Assembly (NCBI RefSeq): GCF_012927165.1
Contig: NZ_JABBGA010000008.1
Span: 1 to 64,000, forward strand
Reading direction: 5' to 3'
Origin: Zoogloea dura
GTDB taxonomy: Bacteria > Pseudomonadota > Gammaproteobacteria > Burkholderiales > Rhodocyclaceae
DNA: 64,000 nt
Of the stretch, positions 8,394-17,707 are shown in pieces; within the stretch, counting starts at the first letter, position 1; every line of letters starts with the position of its first letter. The translations under genes and the position numbers were made by a program. The notes under the pieces are model-generated. The model was not told the origin of the DNA. It saw nothing but the letters and a program-made list of their open reading frames with translations, and ran no database searches.

Positions 8394-9929
8394 ATGCACG
8401 ACATCATCCACCAGCTGGAAGAGAAGCGCGAAGCGGCCCGCCTGGGTGGCGGCCAGAAGCGTATCGACAGCCAGCACAAGAAGGGCAAGCTGACGGCCCG
8501 TGAACGTATCGAGCTCCTGCTCGACCCGGACTCCTTTGAAGAATGGGACATGTTCAAGGAGCACCGTTGCGTCGACTTCGGCATGAACGAAGCCGAGAAG
8601 ACCCCGGGTGACGGTGTTGTGGTGGGCTATGGCACCATCAATGGCCGCCTGGTCTTCGTCTTCTCCCAGGATTTCACCGTGTTCGGCGGCTCGCTGTCCG
8701 AAACCCATGCCGAGAAGATCTGCAAGGTGATGGACCAGGCCATGAAGGTCGGGGCGCCGGTGATCGGCCTCAACGACTCGGGCGGCGCCCGCATCCAGGA
8801 AGGCGTGGCCTCCCTGGGCGGCTATGCCGATGTGTTCCAGCGCAATGTGATGGCCTCCGGTGTCGTGCCGCAGATCTCCATGATCATGGGCCCCTGTGCC
8901 GGTGGCGCGGTGTATTCCCCGTCGATGACCGACTTCATCTTCATGGTGAAGGACTCCTCCTACATGTTCGTCACCGGTCCGGAAGTCGTGAAGACCGTGA
9001 CCCACGAGGATGTGACCGCCGAGGAGCTGGGCGGCGCAGTGACCCACACCAGCAAGTCCGGCGTGGCCGACCTGGCCTTCGAGAACGATGTCGAGGCGCT
9101 CTCCATGCTGCGCCGCTTCATGAACTTCCTGCCGGCCAACAACCGGGAGCAGCCCCCCGTCACGCCGACCAATGATCCGGTCGCCCGTTACGACTACTCC
9201 CTCGACACCCTGGTGCCGGACAACGCCAACAAGCCGTATGACATGAAGGAGCTGATCGTCAAGGTTGTGGACGACAGCGACTTCTTCGAGCTTCAGCCCG
9301 ACTACGCCAAGAACATCATCATCGGTTTTGGCCGCATCGACGGCAGCCCGGTGGGCATCGTCGCCAACCAGCCGCTGGTGCTGGCCGGCTGCCTGGACAT
9401 CAAGTCCGCCATCAAGGCCGCCCGCTTCGTACGTTTCTGCGACGCCTTCAACATTCCCGTCGTCACCTTCGTGGATGTGCCGGGCTTCATGCCGGGTACC
9501 GCCCAGGAATACGGCGGCATCATCAAGCATGGCGCCAAGCTGCTGTATGCGTACGCCGAGTGCACCGTGCCGAAGGTCACCGTGATCACCCGCAAGGCCT
9601 ACGGTGGTGCCTATGACGTGATGTCCTCCAAGCACCTGCGCGGTGACGTGAACCTCGCCTGGCCGTCTGCCGAGATTGCGGTGATGGGCCCGAAGGGCGC
9701 CGTGGAGATCATCTTCCGCGAAGAAAAGAACGATCCGGCCAAGCTGGCCCAGCGCGAAGCCGAATACAAGGAAAAGTTCGCCAACCCGTTCGTGGCCAGT
9801 GCCCGCGGCTTTATCGATGACGTGATCATGCCGCACGCCACACGCAAGCGGATCGCCCGCTCGCTGGCCATGCTCAAGGACAAGCAGCTCGACAACCCGT
9901 GGCGCAAGCACGGCAACATTCCGCTGTGA
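8394..9929 (+). CDS. pccB: Propionyl-CoA carboxylase beta subunit (carboxyltransferase)
   Basis: This 511-residue carboxyltransferase moves the carboxyl group from biotin to propionyl-CoA to give (S)-methylmalonyl-CoA. The acyl-CoA and biotin oxyanion segments are visible as [20 protein letters not shown] in the N-half and [23 protein letters not shown]-type residues in the C-half, followed by [18 protein letters not shown] ribosome-binding site precedes the ATG. It belongs to one transcription unit with mcm, meaB and pccA. Acetyl-CoA carboxylation is less likely because AccD would be shorter and carry a zinc ribbon. Confidence 0.94.
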   Translation: MHDIIHQLEEKREAARLGGGQKRIDSQHKKGKLTARERIELLLDPDSFEEWDMFKEHRCVDFGMNEAEKTPGDGVVVGYGTINGRLVFVFSQDFTVFGGSLSETHAEKICKVMDQAMKVGAPVIGLNDSGGARIQEGVASLGGYADVFQRNVMASGVVPQISMIMGPCAGGAVYSPSMTDFIFMVKDSSYMFVTGPEVVKTVTHEDVTAEELGGAVTHTSKSGVADLAFENDVEALSMLRRFMNFLPANNREQPPVTPTNDPVARYDYSLDTLVPDNANKPYDMKELIVKVVDDSDFFELQPDYAKNIIIGFGRIDGSPVGIVANQPLVLAGCLDIKSAIKAARFVRFCDAFNIPVVTFVDVPGFMPGTAQEYGGIIKHGAKLLYAYAECTVPKVTVITRKAYGGAYDVMSSKHLRGDVNLAWPSAEIAVMGPKGAVEIIFREEKNDPAKLAQREAEYKEKFANPFVASARGFIDDVIMPHATRKRIARSLAMLKDKQLDNPWRKHGNIPL

Positions 9930-9949
9930 TCGCCGAGGACGCCAAGAAC

Positions 9950-11953
9950 ATGTTTACCAAGATCCTGATTGCGAACCGCGGCGAGATCGCTTGCCGTGTC
10001 ATCAAGACCGCCCGCAAGATGGGCATCGCCACTGTCGCCGTGTATTCCGAGGCCGACAAGGATGCCCTGCACGTGGAGCTCGCCGACGAAGCCGTCTGCA
10101 TCGGACCGGCCGCCTCGAAAGAGTCCTACCTGGTCATGGACAAGATCATCGCCGCCTGCAAGCAGACCGGCGCCCAGGCGGTCCACCCCGGCTACGGTTT
10201 CCTGTCGGAGAACGCCGAGTTCTCCCGCCGCCTCGAAGAGGAAGGCATCAAGTTCATCGGTCCGAAGCACTACTCGGTCGCCAAGATGGGCGACAAGATC
10301 GAGTCCAAGAAGCTCGCCATCGAAGCCCGGGTCAACACCATCCCGGGTTACAACGATGCGATCGCCGGCCCGGATGCCGCGGTCGAAATCGCCCGCAAGA
10401 TCGGCTACCCGGTGATGATCAAGGCCTCCGCCGGCGGCGGCGGCAAGGGTCTGCGCGTGGCCTACAACGATGCGGAAGCCCACGAAGGCTTCTCTTCCTG
10501 CGTCAATGAAGCGCGCAACTCCTTTGGCGACGACCGCGTCTTCATCGAGAAGTACGTGCTCGAGCCGCGCCACATCGAGATCCAGGTGCTGGGCGACTCC
10601 CACGGCAATTACGTCTACCTGAACGAGCGCGACTGCTCGATCCAGCGCCGCCACCAGAAGGTCATCGAAGAGGCACCGAGCCCCTTTGTCGACGCCGAGA
10701 TGCGTAAGGCCATGGGCGAGCAGGCTGTAGCGCTGGCCCGCGCGGTGAACTACGAGTCTGCGGGTACCGTGGAGTTCGTGGTCAGCGGCGCGACCAAGGA
10801 GTTCTACTTCCTCGAGATGAACACCCGTCTCCAGGTGGAACACCCGGTCACCGAACTGATCACCGGCCTCGACCTGGTTGAACAGATGATCCGCGTGGCC
10901 TACGGCGAGAAGCTGCCCCTCACGCAGGCCGATGTGGGCATCAACGGCTGGGCGATGGAGTGCCGTATCAACGCCGAAGACCCGTTCCGCGGCTTCCTGC
11001 CCTCCACCGGCCGGCTGGTCAAGTTCCAGCCGCCGAAGGAAGTGCCGGGCCAGGTCCGCGTGGATACCGGCGTGTATGACGGCGGCGAGATCTCGATGTT
11101 CTACGACTCGATGATCGCCAAGCTGATCGTCCACGGTGCGACCCGCGAGCAGGCGATCTCCCGCATGCGCGACGCCCTGAACGGCTTCGTGATCCGCGGC
11201 ATCTCCTCCAACATCCCGTTCCAGGCCGCGCTGATGCAGCACCCGCGCTTCCAGTCCGGCAACTTCAACACCGGCTTCATCGCCGAGGAATATCCGAAGG
11301 GCTTCGACGCCTCGATGGTGCCCCACGATGACCCGGCGCTGTTGGTCTCGGTGGCGGCCTACGTGTACCGCGCCTTTACCGACCGCTCGGCGTCGATCTC
11401 CGGCCAGCTGCAGGGCCACGAGCGTTTGGTCAGCGACAACTGGATGGTTGTCCGCCTGGGCAAGGACGGCAACGAGCATCACCCGGTGGTGGCCAAGCCG
11501 ATCGCTGGCGGCTACCACGTGGAATACAAGGGCGAGAGCTATGAGCTCAAGTCCGACTGGAAGCTCGGCGAGTCCCTGTTCAACGGCACCTGCAATGGCG
11601 AGCCCTTCACCCTTCAGGTGGAGCGTCACAAGACCAAGTACAGCCTGTTCCACTGGGGCACCCGCGCCGACTTCATGGTCATGAGCGCCCGTGCCGCCGA
11701 ACTGCTGGCTCTGATGCCCGAGAAGCTGCCGCCCGACCTGTCCAAGTTCCTGCTGTCGCCGATGCCGGGCCTGCTGCGCGAAGTGTCCGTGCAGGTGGGT
11801 CAGGAAGTGAAGGCCGGCGAGAAGCTGGCGGTCATCGAAGCGATGAAGATGGAGAACATCCTCAAGGCCGAGCAGGACTGCAAGGTCAAGAAGATCGTCT
11901 CCGGCGCCGGCCAGAGCCTGGCGGTGGACGAGGTGATCATCGAGTTCGAATAA
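9950..11953 (+). CDS. pccA: Propionyl-CoA carboxylase alpha subunit (biotin carboxylase + BCCP)
   Basis: This 667-residue protein joins a biotin carboxylase domain (1 to about 445, with the glycine-rich ATP loop KASAGGGGKGLR and EMNTRLQVEH), a central beta-subunit-interaction domain, and a C-terminal biotinyl domain. The biotin-accepting lysine is K633 in EAMKMEN. It carboxylates biotin with ATP and bicarbonate for transfer by PccB. The start at 9950 gives the canonical MFTKILIANRGEIA beginning; an upstream in-frame ATG at 9899 overlaps pccB and would add 17 atypical residues. It is the last gene before a strong terminator. Confidence 0.95.
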   Translation: MFTKILIANRGEIACRVIKTARKMGIATVAVYSEADKDALHVELADEAVCIGPAASKESYLVMDKIIAACKQTGAQAVHPGYGFLSENAEFSRRLEEEGIKFIGPKHYSVAKMGDKIESKKLAIEARVNTIPGYNDAIAGPDAAVEIARKIGYPVMIKASAGGGGKGLRVAYNDAEAHEGFSSCVNEARNSFGDDRVFIEKYVLEPRHIEIQVLGDSHGNYVYLNERDCSIQRRHQKVIEEAPSPFVDAEMRKAMGEQAVALARAVNYESAGTVEFVVSGATKEFYFLEMNTRLQVEHPVTELITGLDLVEQMIRVAYGEKLPLTQADVGINGWAMECRINAEDPFRGFLPSTGRLVKFQPPKEVPGQVRVDTGVYDGGEISMFYDSMIAKLIVHGATREQAISRMRDALNGFVIRGISSNIPFQAALMQHPRFQSGNFNTGFIAEEYPKGFDASMVPHDDPALLVSVAAYVYRAFTDRSASISGQLQGHERLVSDNWMVVRLGKDGNEHHPVVAKPIAGGYHVEYKGESYELKSDWKLGESLFNGTCNGEPFTLQVERHKTKYSLFHWGTRADFMVMSARAAELLALMPEKLPPDLSKFLLSPMPGLLREVSVQVGQEVKAGEKLAVIEAMKMENILKAEQDCKVKKIVSGAGQSLAVDEVIIEFE

Positions 11954-12059
11954 GAGTTTGCAAGGACTGCGCCGGTTTTCTCCAGCCCGGCGCAGTGGCT
12001 ACCGTTTCGTTCGATGGGGAGGGAGACCCGTCCTCGTGGCGGGTTCCTGTCGAGGGAGT

Positions 12060-12088
12060 GGGGTCGTCCTAGGACGACCCCTTTTTTT
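12060..12088 (+). terminator. Intrinsic terminator of the propionate operon
   Basis: A 22-base perfect palindrome (arms ggggtcgtcc and ggacgacccc, loop ta) is followed by seven T residues. It lies about 106 bases after the pccA stop codon. Confidence 0.9.
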
Positions 12089-12195
12089 CGTCGCCGGGCC
12101 GTCCCAAAACGAAAAGCGCCCCCTCGGGGGGCAGCGATCCGCGCAGCGGTGAGCGTGGGGGTATTTTTTCGTCGCCGGGCCGTCCCAAAACGAAA
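12083..12195. repeat. REP-like intergenic repeat, two 32-bp copies
   Basis: Two identical 32-bp copies, at 12083-12114 and 12164-12195, begin ttttttcgtcgccgggcc and end cccaaaacgaaa. Each has self-complementary ends TTTCGT and ACGAAA. The 49 bases between them hold a gccccctcggggggc-type palindrome and a second C/G-rich block. From memory, similar ggggggcagcg elements are common between genes in Betaproteobacteria. The gene-free stretch 11954-12307 contains this repeat and the terminator, and I see nothing else in it. Confidence 0.75.
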
Positions 12196-12307
12196 GGCTC
12201 CCCCTTGCCTCGTCCGCCGGATGGGGTGTTCGGCGGGACGGGAGGCGGTGCAATCCCGGGGGACGGGGTTAGAATCTGTTAAAAAACATATAGAGACCAA
12301 CTTCAAC

Positions 12308-13048
12308 GTGGCGCAAAACGCGATTCTCCACATTCTGATTGTGTTGGTGCTGTCGGCGGTGTCCTGGCTGGCGCATGCTGCGGAGCCCGTACTGCGGGTG
12401 GCCGTGCTCAACCATTCGCCGCCCATGTCCTACACGGATCCTGCGGGGAAGCTGACCGGCTTCAACGTGGAGATCATGCATGCTCTCTGCGAAGCCATGA
12501 ACGCCCGATGTGAGCCGGTATCGGTGACCCTCGAGCGGGTCGTGGATGCCGTGGCTGCGGGGGAGTTCGATTTCGCCGCGGTCAGTCTGCTGGCCACCCC
12601 TGAACGCCGGGCCAGGGTGCTGATGACCCGGCCTTATTACCGTTCCATCAGTGTCTGGTTTGCGCGTCCCGGTGTCCGGCCGGGAGATGGTCGGGTGGCC
12701 CTGGTAAAGGGCGGCGTCCAGTACCGCTATGGCACAGCCCATGCGTGGTCGGTGATCCCGGTTGAGAACCACGATGGCATCGCTACGGCCCTTCATCAGG
12801 GCACTGCGGATGCGACCCTGCTGCCGATGGCGACGGCCCTTGCCCTGCAGCAGGATCCACGCATCAGGGGCCTTGGCCTCACCACGGCCGTGTTGAGGGA
12901 CCCCGAGCTGGCTGGAGATGTCTGCCTTAGCGTCAATCCGCGTTCGCCGGAACTGGCGGACAAGCTCAATGAGGCGATCGACCTGATCAAGCGTGACGGC
13001 CGGTTTGATCGCATCAACAGCCGTTTCATTCCCTTCCGCCTGCAGTGA
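12308..13048 (+). CDS. Periplasmic substrate-binding protein (SBP_bac_3 family)
   Basis: This 246-residue exported protein begins with a signal peptide (MAQNAILHILIVLVLSAVSW, likely cut after LAHA) and continues with a family-3 solute-binding fold (RVAVLNHSPPMSY, GFNVEIMHALCEAM, GEFDFAAVSLLATPERR). Such proteins bind amino acids or related small ligands in the periplasm. No ABC permease or ATPase is adjacent. Instead the stop codon overlaps the start of a membrane diguanylate cyclase, so it probably acts as a ligand sensor. The GTG at 12308 was chosen because it begins the signal peptide exactly; no in-frame ATG precedes it sensibly and the ribosome-binding site is weak. Confidence 0.75.
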   Translation: MAQNAILHILIVLVLSAVSWLAHAAEPVLRVAVLNHSPPMSYTDPAGKLTGFNVEIMHALCEAMNARCEPVSVTLERVVDAVAAGEFDFAAVSLLATPERRARVLMTRPYYRSISVWFARPGVRPGDGRVALVKGGVQYRYGTAHAWSVIPVENHDGIATALHQGTADATLLPMATALALQQDPRIRGLGLTTAVLRDPELAGDVCLSVNPRSPELADKLNEAIDLIKRDGRFDRINSRFIPFRLQ

Positions 13049-14379
13049 TGGACGACGACCGATCCCGGGGCCTCGAGCAGACAAGTGGCGCCACGCCGCC
13101 GGTGATCGCCGGGGAGCGGATCCGGCACTGGCCGGCGGGGACGGTGCTGGCCGGTCTGGGGTTGGTCTTCGCAGCCATTGCGGCCAGCCTGGTCATGTGG
13201 CTGGCGGTGGATCAGCGCCTGGTCAAGGACGTCGCCCTGCAGCTGCATGATCAGACCGTGCCCTGGACGCTGGAGCGCCAGCGCCTGGCGCGCAATCTGG
13301 AAGAGTTGCGCTTTGGTGGCCAGTCGGTGTTGACGGCGGGCGACCAGGGGCGGCGGGAGGAGGCCTTCTTCTTGATCCGTGTGCTGGCGGCACATCCAAG
13401 CATGGGTGACGATCCGCGCGTCGCCGTGCTGGTGGCCGAGGTGGAGAGCTTCCTGGCGCAGATCGTGTCGGGCGCCAGCAAACCCGACATGGCCAGATGG
13501 GAGGCGCTGTCGAACCGTTTGCGCCTGCTGGCGGATGATCTTTCGGTGGAAGGCGGCCAACGCATGACCGTGGAGCTGGCGCGGATGACCGATGCCATGA
13601 ACCAGGCCCGCTACAAGCTGCTGTTCAACCTGATCCTGGTGGGGGCTTTCCTGGCCAGCTTCCTGGTGATCCTGCAGCGCTTCCTGATCCGCCCCCTGCA
13701 GCGCATCCATGCGTCGCTGACCACCCTCGATCCCCATGGCCCCGTGCCCCAGCCGGCGCCATTGGCGATGGCGGAGATCCACGTGGTGGAGAAGGCCATC
13801 GTGCGTTTCCACGAGACCCTGCGCGAAAACGAGGACGTGCGCCGCAAGCTGGAGCGGCTGGCTACAACCGACAGCCTGACCGGCCTGCCCAATCGCCGCC
13901 ATTTCATGGGCCTCGCTGCGGCGGAAATGGCCCGGGCGGCCCGCTACGGCAGGCCGATCACCGTGGGTATCGCCGACCTCGACCACTTCAAGCAGGTCAA
14001 TGACCGCTTCGGGCATTCGGCCGGCGATCACGTGCTGCAGGTGTTTGCCGCACTGCTCGCCGAAACCCTGCGCCAGACCGATCTGGTGTGCCGCTACGGG
14101 GGGGAGGAGTTCGCCTTCATCTTCCCGGAGACGGCCCCGGAGGAGGCCATGCGTCTGGCGGGCCGCCTGCGTCTGCGCCTGGCTGACAGGCCGGTCGTGC
14201 TGGCCGACGGGCAGGTCCTGCAGGTCACGGTGAGCATGGGGCTGGCGGATGGAGCGGGCCGCGGGCTCGAGGAGTGTCTGGCGCGGGCCGACCAAGCGCT
14301 CTATGAGGCCAAGGACAGGGGCCGTGATCGTATCGTCGTGGTGGAGGCGGGTCACGAGGGGGTATTGATGCCCCCTTGA
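13048..14379 (+). CDS. Membrane-bound diguanylate cyclase (GGDEF)
   Basis: This 443-residue inner-membrane enzyme makes cyclic di-GMP from GTP. It has a first membrane helix (about 31-53), a periplasmic helical sensor region of about 130 residues, a second helix (about 190-212) leading into an RPLQRIHASL linker like a HAMP stalk, and a C-terminal GGDEF domain. The active site reads GGEEF (351-355), and an intact inhibitory-site motif RQTD (342-345) predicts product feedback. TDSLTGLPNRR marks the domain start. The ATG overlaps the stop of the binding-protein gene as TGATG, so the two are co-translated and likely form one signalling unit. Confidence 0.92.
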   Translation: MDDDRSRGLEQTSGATPPVIAGERIRHWPAGTVLAGLGLVFAAIAASLVMWLAVDQRLVKDVALQLHDQTVPWTLERQRLARNLEELRFGGQSVLTAGDQGRREEAFFLIRVLAAHPSMGDDPRVAVLVAEVESFLAQIVSGASKPDMARWEALSNRLRLLADDLSVEGGQRMTVELARMTDAMNQARYKLLFNLILVGAFLASFLVILQRFLIRPLQRIHASLTTLDPHGPVPQPAPLAMAEIHVVEKAIVRFHETLRENEDVRRKLERLATTDSLTGLPNRRHFMGLAAAEMARAARYGRPITVGIADLDHFKQVNDRFGHSAGDHVLQVFAALLAETLRQTDLVCRYGGEEFAFIFPETAPEEAMRLAGRLRLRLADRPVVLADGQVLQVTVSMGLADGAGRGLEECLARADQALYEAKDRGRDRIVVVEAGHEGVLMPP

Positions 14380-14396
14380 GCAGCTTGCCGGGGGGC

Positions 14397-15662
14397 TCAG
14401 CCGTAGCGCCGCCGCGCTTCCACTGCCAGCCCTGCGCCGATGCTGCCGAAAAGATCGCCCTCGACCCGGCGGGCCTGGGGTAGCACCGCGGCGATGCGTT
14501 CGCGCAGTTGCGTAACGCCGCTGGCGCCGCCGGTGAAATAAAGGGTGTCCACGTCGTCAGGCTTGATTCCGCTCCGCTGCAGCAGCTCCGAGACGGTGCC
14601 TGCCACCCGCTCCACCAGGCTCCGCGTGGCCTGGACAAAGGCCTCCGCGGTGATCGGATGTTCCAGCCCGGCTTCCAGCCGATCGAGCTGCAGGCCGGCC
14701 ACCGTCTGGGTGGACAGGTCGATCTTGGCCTGTTCGACCTGTAGCGCCAGCCAGTGGCCTTCGCGCTGGCCGATCAGGCGCCCGAGCCGGTCCAGCTCGC
14801 GCCGCGCGGTGGAGTCTCGGTAGATGTGCTGGAAATCGGCAAAGGCCTGCCGTGTGTAGGCGAAGTTGATGGTGTGCCAGGTGGCCAGCTGGAAGAATAG
14901 GTTGGAGGGGATCTCCGCGCCGCTTTTCATCAGCCCGCGATAGCCAAGCAAGGGCATCACGCACTCCAGGCTCAAGGCCCGGTCGAAGTCGGTTCCGCCC
15001 ACGTGGAGGCCTGCGTTGCCCAGCAGGTCTTCGCGCCGGTCATCGCGTCGGGCCCGCTCCGGCGACAGGCGCACCAGCGAAAAGTCGGCCGTGCCACCGC
15101 CGATGTCGGCAATCAGCACCAGCTCTTCCCGGGTCAGGCCTGATTCATAGTGCAGGGCGGCGCCGATCGGCTCGAACTGGAAGCTCACCTCGCGAAAGCC
15201 CACCTGGCGGGCGATGGCTTCCAGGGTGTCCTGGGCGCGTTGGTCGGCCGCCGGATTGTCATCGACGAAGAACACCGGCCGTCCGAACACGGCCTGGTCG
15301 AAGCTCCGTCCGGCCGCGGCTTCGGCGCGGGTCTTGAGCTCGCCGATGAAGCTCGCCAGCAGGTCGCGGAAGGGCAGGGCGCGGCCGGCGACCTCCGTGC
15401 TGCCGTCCATCAGCTTGCTGCCCAGCAGGCTCTTGAGCGCCCGCATCAGGCGTCCTTCGTAGCCCTCCAGGTATTCCTGCAGGGCGTTGCGTCCGAAATG
15501 GGTGGTTTCCTCGTCGGCATTGAAGAATATTGCCGACGGCAGGGTCGGCTTGCCGTCCTCGAGCGGCAGCAGGCTGGCTTCCACGCCGGGACGCAACCAG
15601 CCGACCGTGGAGTTGGAGGTGCCGAAGTCGATACCGCAGGCGCGGGCAGGCGAGGTACTCAT
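14397..15662 (-). CDS. Hsp70-like protein (YegD family)
   Basis: This 421-residue cytoplasmic actin/Hsp70-fold ATPase resembles E. coli YegD. The phosphate-1 loop reads GIDFGTSNSTVGW at the N terminus, the phosphate-2 loop IADIGGGTADFSL lies near residue 185, and a further glycine-rich adenosine segment YFTGGASGVTQLRE lies near the C terminus. It lacks the full substrate-binding domain of DnaK, as usual for YegD. The client is unknown. The ATG at 15662 gives the family-like N terminus. It sits alone between a convergent diguanylate cyclase and the FlgO operon terminator. Confidence 0.85.
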   Translation of the reverse strand: MSTSPARACGIDFGTSNSTVGWLRPGVEASLLPLEDGKPTLPSAIFFNADEETTHFGRNALQEYLEGYEGRLMRALKSLLGSKLMDGSTEVAGRALPFRDLLASFIGELKTRAEAAAGRSFDQAVFGRPVFFVDDNPAADQRAQDTLEAIARQVGFREVSFQFEPIGAALHYESGLTREELVLIADIGGGTADFSLVRLSPERARRDDRREDLLGNAGLHVGGTDFDRALSLECVMPLLGYRGLMKSGAEIPSNLFFQLATWHTINFAYTRQAFADFQHIYRDSTARRELDRLGRLIGQREGHWLALQVEQAKIDLSTQTVAGLQLDRLEAGLEHPITAEAFVQATRSLVERVAGTVSELLQRSGIKPDDVDTLYFTGGASGVTQLRERIAAVLPQARRVEGDLFGSIGAGLAVEARRRYG

Positions 15663-15754
15663 GGGGCAGGGCAACGGAACGGGGGGCGAATGCTACGCCG
15701 GATCGGCCCTGAGCGGAATCTCCCTGCGTAGTGCGAGGGGGGCCGCCCGGGCGC

Positions 15755-15779
15755 AAAAAGGGAGTGCCGCAGCACTCCC
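15755..15779 (-). terminator. Intrinsic terminator of the lipoprotein-FlgO operon
   Basis: On the minus strand, arms gggagtgc and gcactccc enclose a tgcg loop and are followed by five T residues. It lies 28 bases beyond the FlgO-family stop codon. Confidence 0.85.
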
Positions 15780-15807
15780 CCATGACCCTGTTCAGGACGT
15801 TGCGCTA

Positions 15808-16395
15808 TCAACGCTTGCGGATCAGGCTGGAGATCTGCTTGTCGAGGGGCAGGGCGTAGTCGTGGGCCGCGATGATCACGTTGGTGGAAGGATTCACCAC
15901 CTTGAGATTCACGTGCACCAGGGTGGCGCTTTCGGCGTAGGTGCCGACGATCACGGCCTGGGCATTGTGGGTCGAGGCCACTTCCTTGATTTCCCGGGTC
16001 AGCAGCAGCTCGCCCTCGTTGCGCTTCATGTACACGCCGTTGCGCACCTTGAGCTCCAGCACGCTGTAGCCGAGCTGGGTCATGCGCGAGGCGACCTGCT
16101 CGGAGATCAGGCGGCCGAGGGTGGACGACTGTTCGAGCTGGTCGATATTGACCAGGGTGGCCACCACGAAGGGCGCGCCGACACTGCTGTCGGAGGTGTT
16201 GCTGGCCGAGGCCGGTGAGCTTGCTGCCGGGTAGCGCTTCAGCAGCTCTGCCACGGCGTTGTAGTTGGCTTGGTTGAAGGCGCTGTTCTGGGCCTGCTCG
16301 TAGGTCGGCTCGTTGCTGACCACGCGGGGAGCGGTTTCGCAGGCCGACAGCAGCAGCCCGGCAGAGGCCAGCGCGGCGATCATCAGCGGGCGCAT
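15808..16395 (-). CDS. FlgO-family outer-membrane lipoprotein
   Basis: This 195-residue lipoprotein starts with a signal peptide ending in a lipobox (LLLSAC, acylated at C19). The body resembles the FlgO domain, with LVNIDQLEQSSTLGRLISEQ and a C-terminal AQAVIVGTYAES segment. In Vibrio, FlgO is an outer-membrane protein needed for flagellar stability. No flagellar genes lie here, so a different envelope role is possible. An AAAGGAGC ribosome-binding site precedes the ATG, which overlaps the upstream lipoprotein gene by 13 bases, indicating co-transcription. Confidence 0.78.
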   Translation of the reverse strand: MRPLMIAALASAGLLLSACETAPRVVSNEPTYEQAQNSAFNQANYNAVAELLKRYPAASSPASASNTSDSSVGAPFVVATLVNIDQLEQSSTLGRLISEQVASRMTQLGYSVLELKVRNGVYMKRNEGELLLTREIKEVASTHNAQAVIVGTYAESATLVHVNLKVVNPSTNVIIAAHDYALPLDKQISSLIRKR

Positions 16396-17141
16396 AGCTT
16401 GCTCCTTTCGCCGCAGTCGCCCATCACCGGGATCGTGTGGGTACGGGCCGGGCGGGTCCAGTAGAGATCCTTGTCCTCGTCCACCGCGTAGTAGATGTTG
16501 CTGCGCCGGCTGACGATGCGGCTGCCATCCGCCACCGAGGCGGTCAGCAGGATCTCGGAGCGGGGAACCGGGCCGGAGGCATACTGGCCGCGACCCATGG
16601 CCTCCTGGGAGACCCAGGCGAAGCCTTCGATGCCGGCAACGCTGGCGAGGGTCTTGACCCCCGCGGAGACACCGGCATTGGGCGAGATGTTCGAGGCTGC
16701 CACGGCACCGATGGCCCACAGGCCGGCAGTGACCGCGGTGGCGTCGCCGTAGTAGTAGGTGTTCTTGGCGCGGTCGGGCTGGAAGCGGTAGATCGAGTAG
16801 CGCACATCGACGCTGAGGGCGTTGCGCGGCTCGGTGCTGACCGGCAGGCCCTGGGCCACCAGGGCGGTGGTCAGCAGTTCGCGGAAGCCGTCCACGAAGG
16901 GCTGCTCGCCGCCGGGCAGGGGTACGTGGATGGCCCGGCCGCCGAGCTTGTCGCGCAGGTCGGTGGCGAGCTGGCTGGCAAAGTGCTCGGCGATCTTGTG
17001 CCAGTGTTCGGCGGCCTGCAGCTTGTCCTGCTTGGTGTTCTCGAAACGCGTCGGTGCGGGAACGTCCGCGTAGCGCGGCGCGCAGCCGATCATCATGCCG
17101 GCCAGTGCGATCGCAATGCCGGACTTTGCAAGTCTATTCAC
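16383..17141 (-). CDS. Uncharacterised lipoprotein upstream of FlgO-like gene
   Basis: This 252-residue protein has an N-terminal signal with a lipobox ending at Cys (AGMMIGC), so it should be a lipoprotein. The mature part includes a region around LRDKLGGRAIHVPLPGG and a glycine/alanine-rich hydrophobic stretch (GLWAIGAVAASNISPNAGV). I do not recognise a named family. The GTG at 17141 was chosen because an AGAGAGGG site sits just upstream and it begins the signal peptide; earlier starts would bury the lipobox. It is translated together with the FlgO-like gene. Confidence 0.72.
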   Translation of the reverse strand: MNRLAKSGIAIALAGMMIGCAPRYADVPAPTRFENTKQDKLQAAEHWHKIAEHFASQLATDLRDKLGGRAIHVPLPGGEQPFVDGFRELLTTALVAQGLPVSTEPRNALSVDVRYSIYRFQPDRAKNTYYYGDATAVTAGLWAIGAVAASNISPNAGVSAGVKTLASVAGIEGFAWVSQEAMGRGQYASGPVPRSEILLTASVADGSRIVSRRSNIYYAVDEDKDLYWTRPARTHTIPVMGDCGERSKLCAR

Positions 17142-17356
17142 GACAACCCTCTCTAAACGCTCGCTCTGGGCGGGAGCTGTTCGAAAAGTGCACCGGACGG
17201 TTCGATGATGAATGCCGATCCGGCGCATCCCTGATCTGAATGCGCGAAGCGCGGCCCGTCATGCTGGACGGGCATTTGCTTCATGAAAGGGAGCTTAGCA
17301 CCGGATCGTAAGAAGATGTTGCGCCGGCGCTGGAATATGCACGGCAGGCGTGCCGT

Positions 17357-17707
17357 TCAGCGCTTCTTGAGCAGGCCCTCGAGGCCCGCGAAGGGGGAAT
17401 GGGTGGCTGCCGCGGCAGGTTGCTTGCCGTCCACCTTGCCCTGGCTGGCCTCGAGCTGGCGCTGGTGCTCGTTGTCGTGGCAGTACAGGCAGAGGAGTTC
17501 CCAGTTGCTGCCGTCCGACGGGTTGTTGTCGTGGTTGTGGTCCCGGTGATGGACGGTCAGCTCGCGCAGGTTGGTGTGCGTGAACGTCCGTGCGCAACGG
17601 CCGCAGATCCAGGGATAGATCTTGAGGGCCTTCTCCCGGTAGCCCTCGGCGCGCTTGTCGGCGGCGCGGCGGGCTTCCAGGACGATGCGGTCGAGTTTTT
17701 CGCTCAT
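17357..17707 (-). CDS. HNH nuclease family protein (YajD-like)
   Basis: This 116-residue protein shows an HNH endonuclease core: a zinc knuckle CGRCARTF, the histidine pair LTVHHRDHNHDNNP, the central asparagine in GSNWELLCLYCH, and a final H in CHDNEH. E. coli YajD has the same layout and size and its role is unknown. The ATG overlaps the stop codon of the upstream arginase-aminotransferase gene as ATGA, so the two are co-expressed, but no functional link is evident. Confidence 0.88.
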   Translation of the reverse strand: MSEKLDRIVLEARRAADKRAEGYREKALKIYPWICGRCARTFTHTNLRELTVHHRDHNHDNNPSDGSNWELLCLYCHDNEHQRQLEASQGKVDGKQPAAAATHSPFAGLEGLLKKR

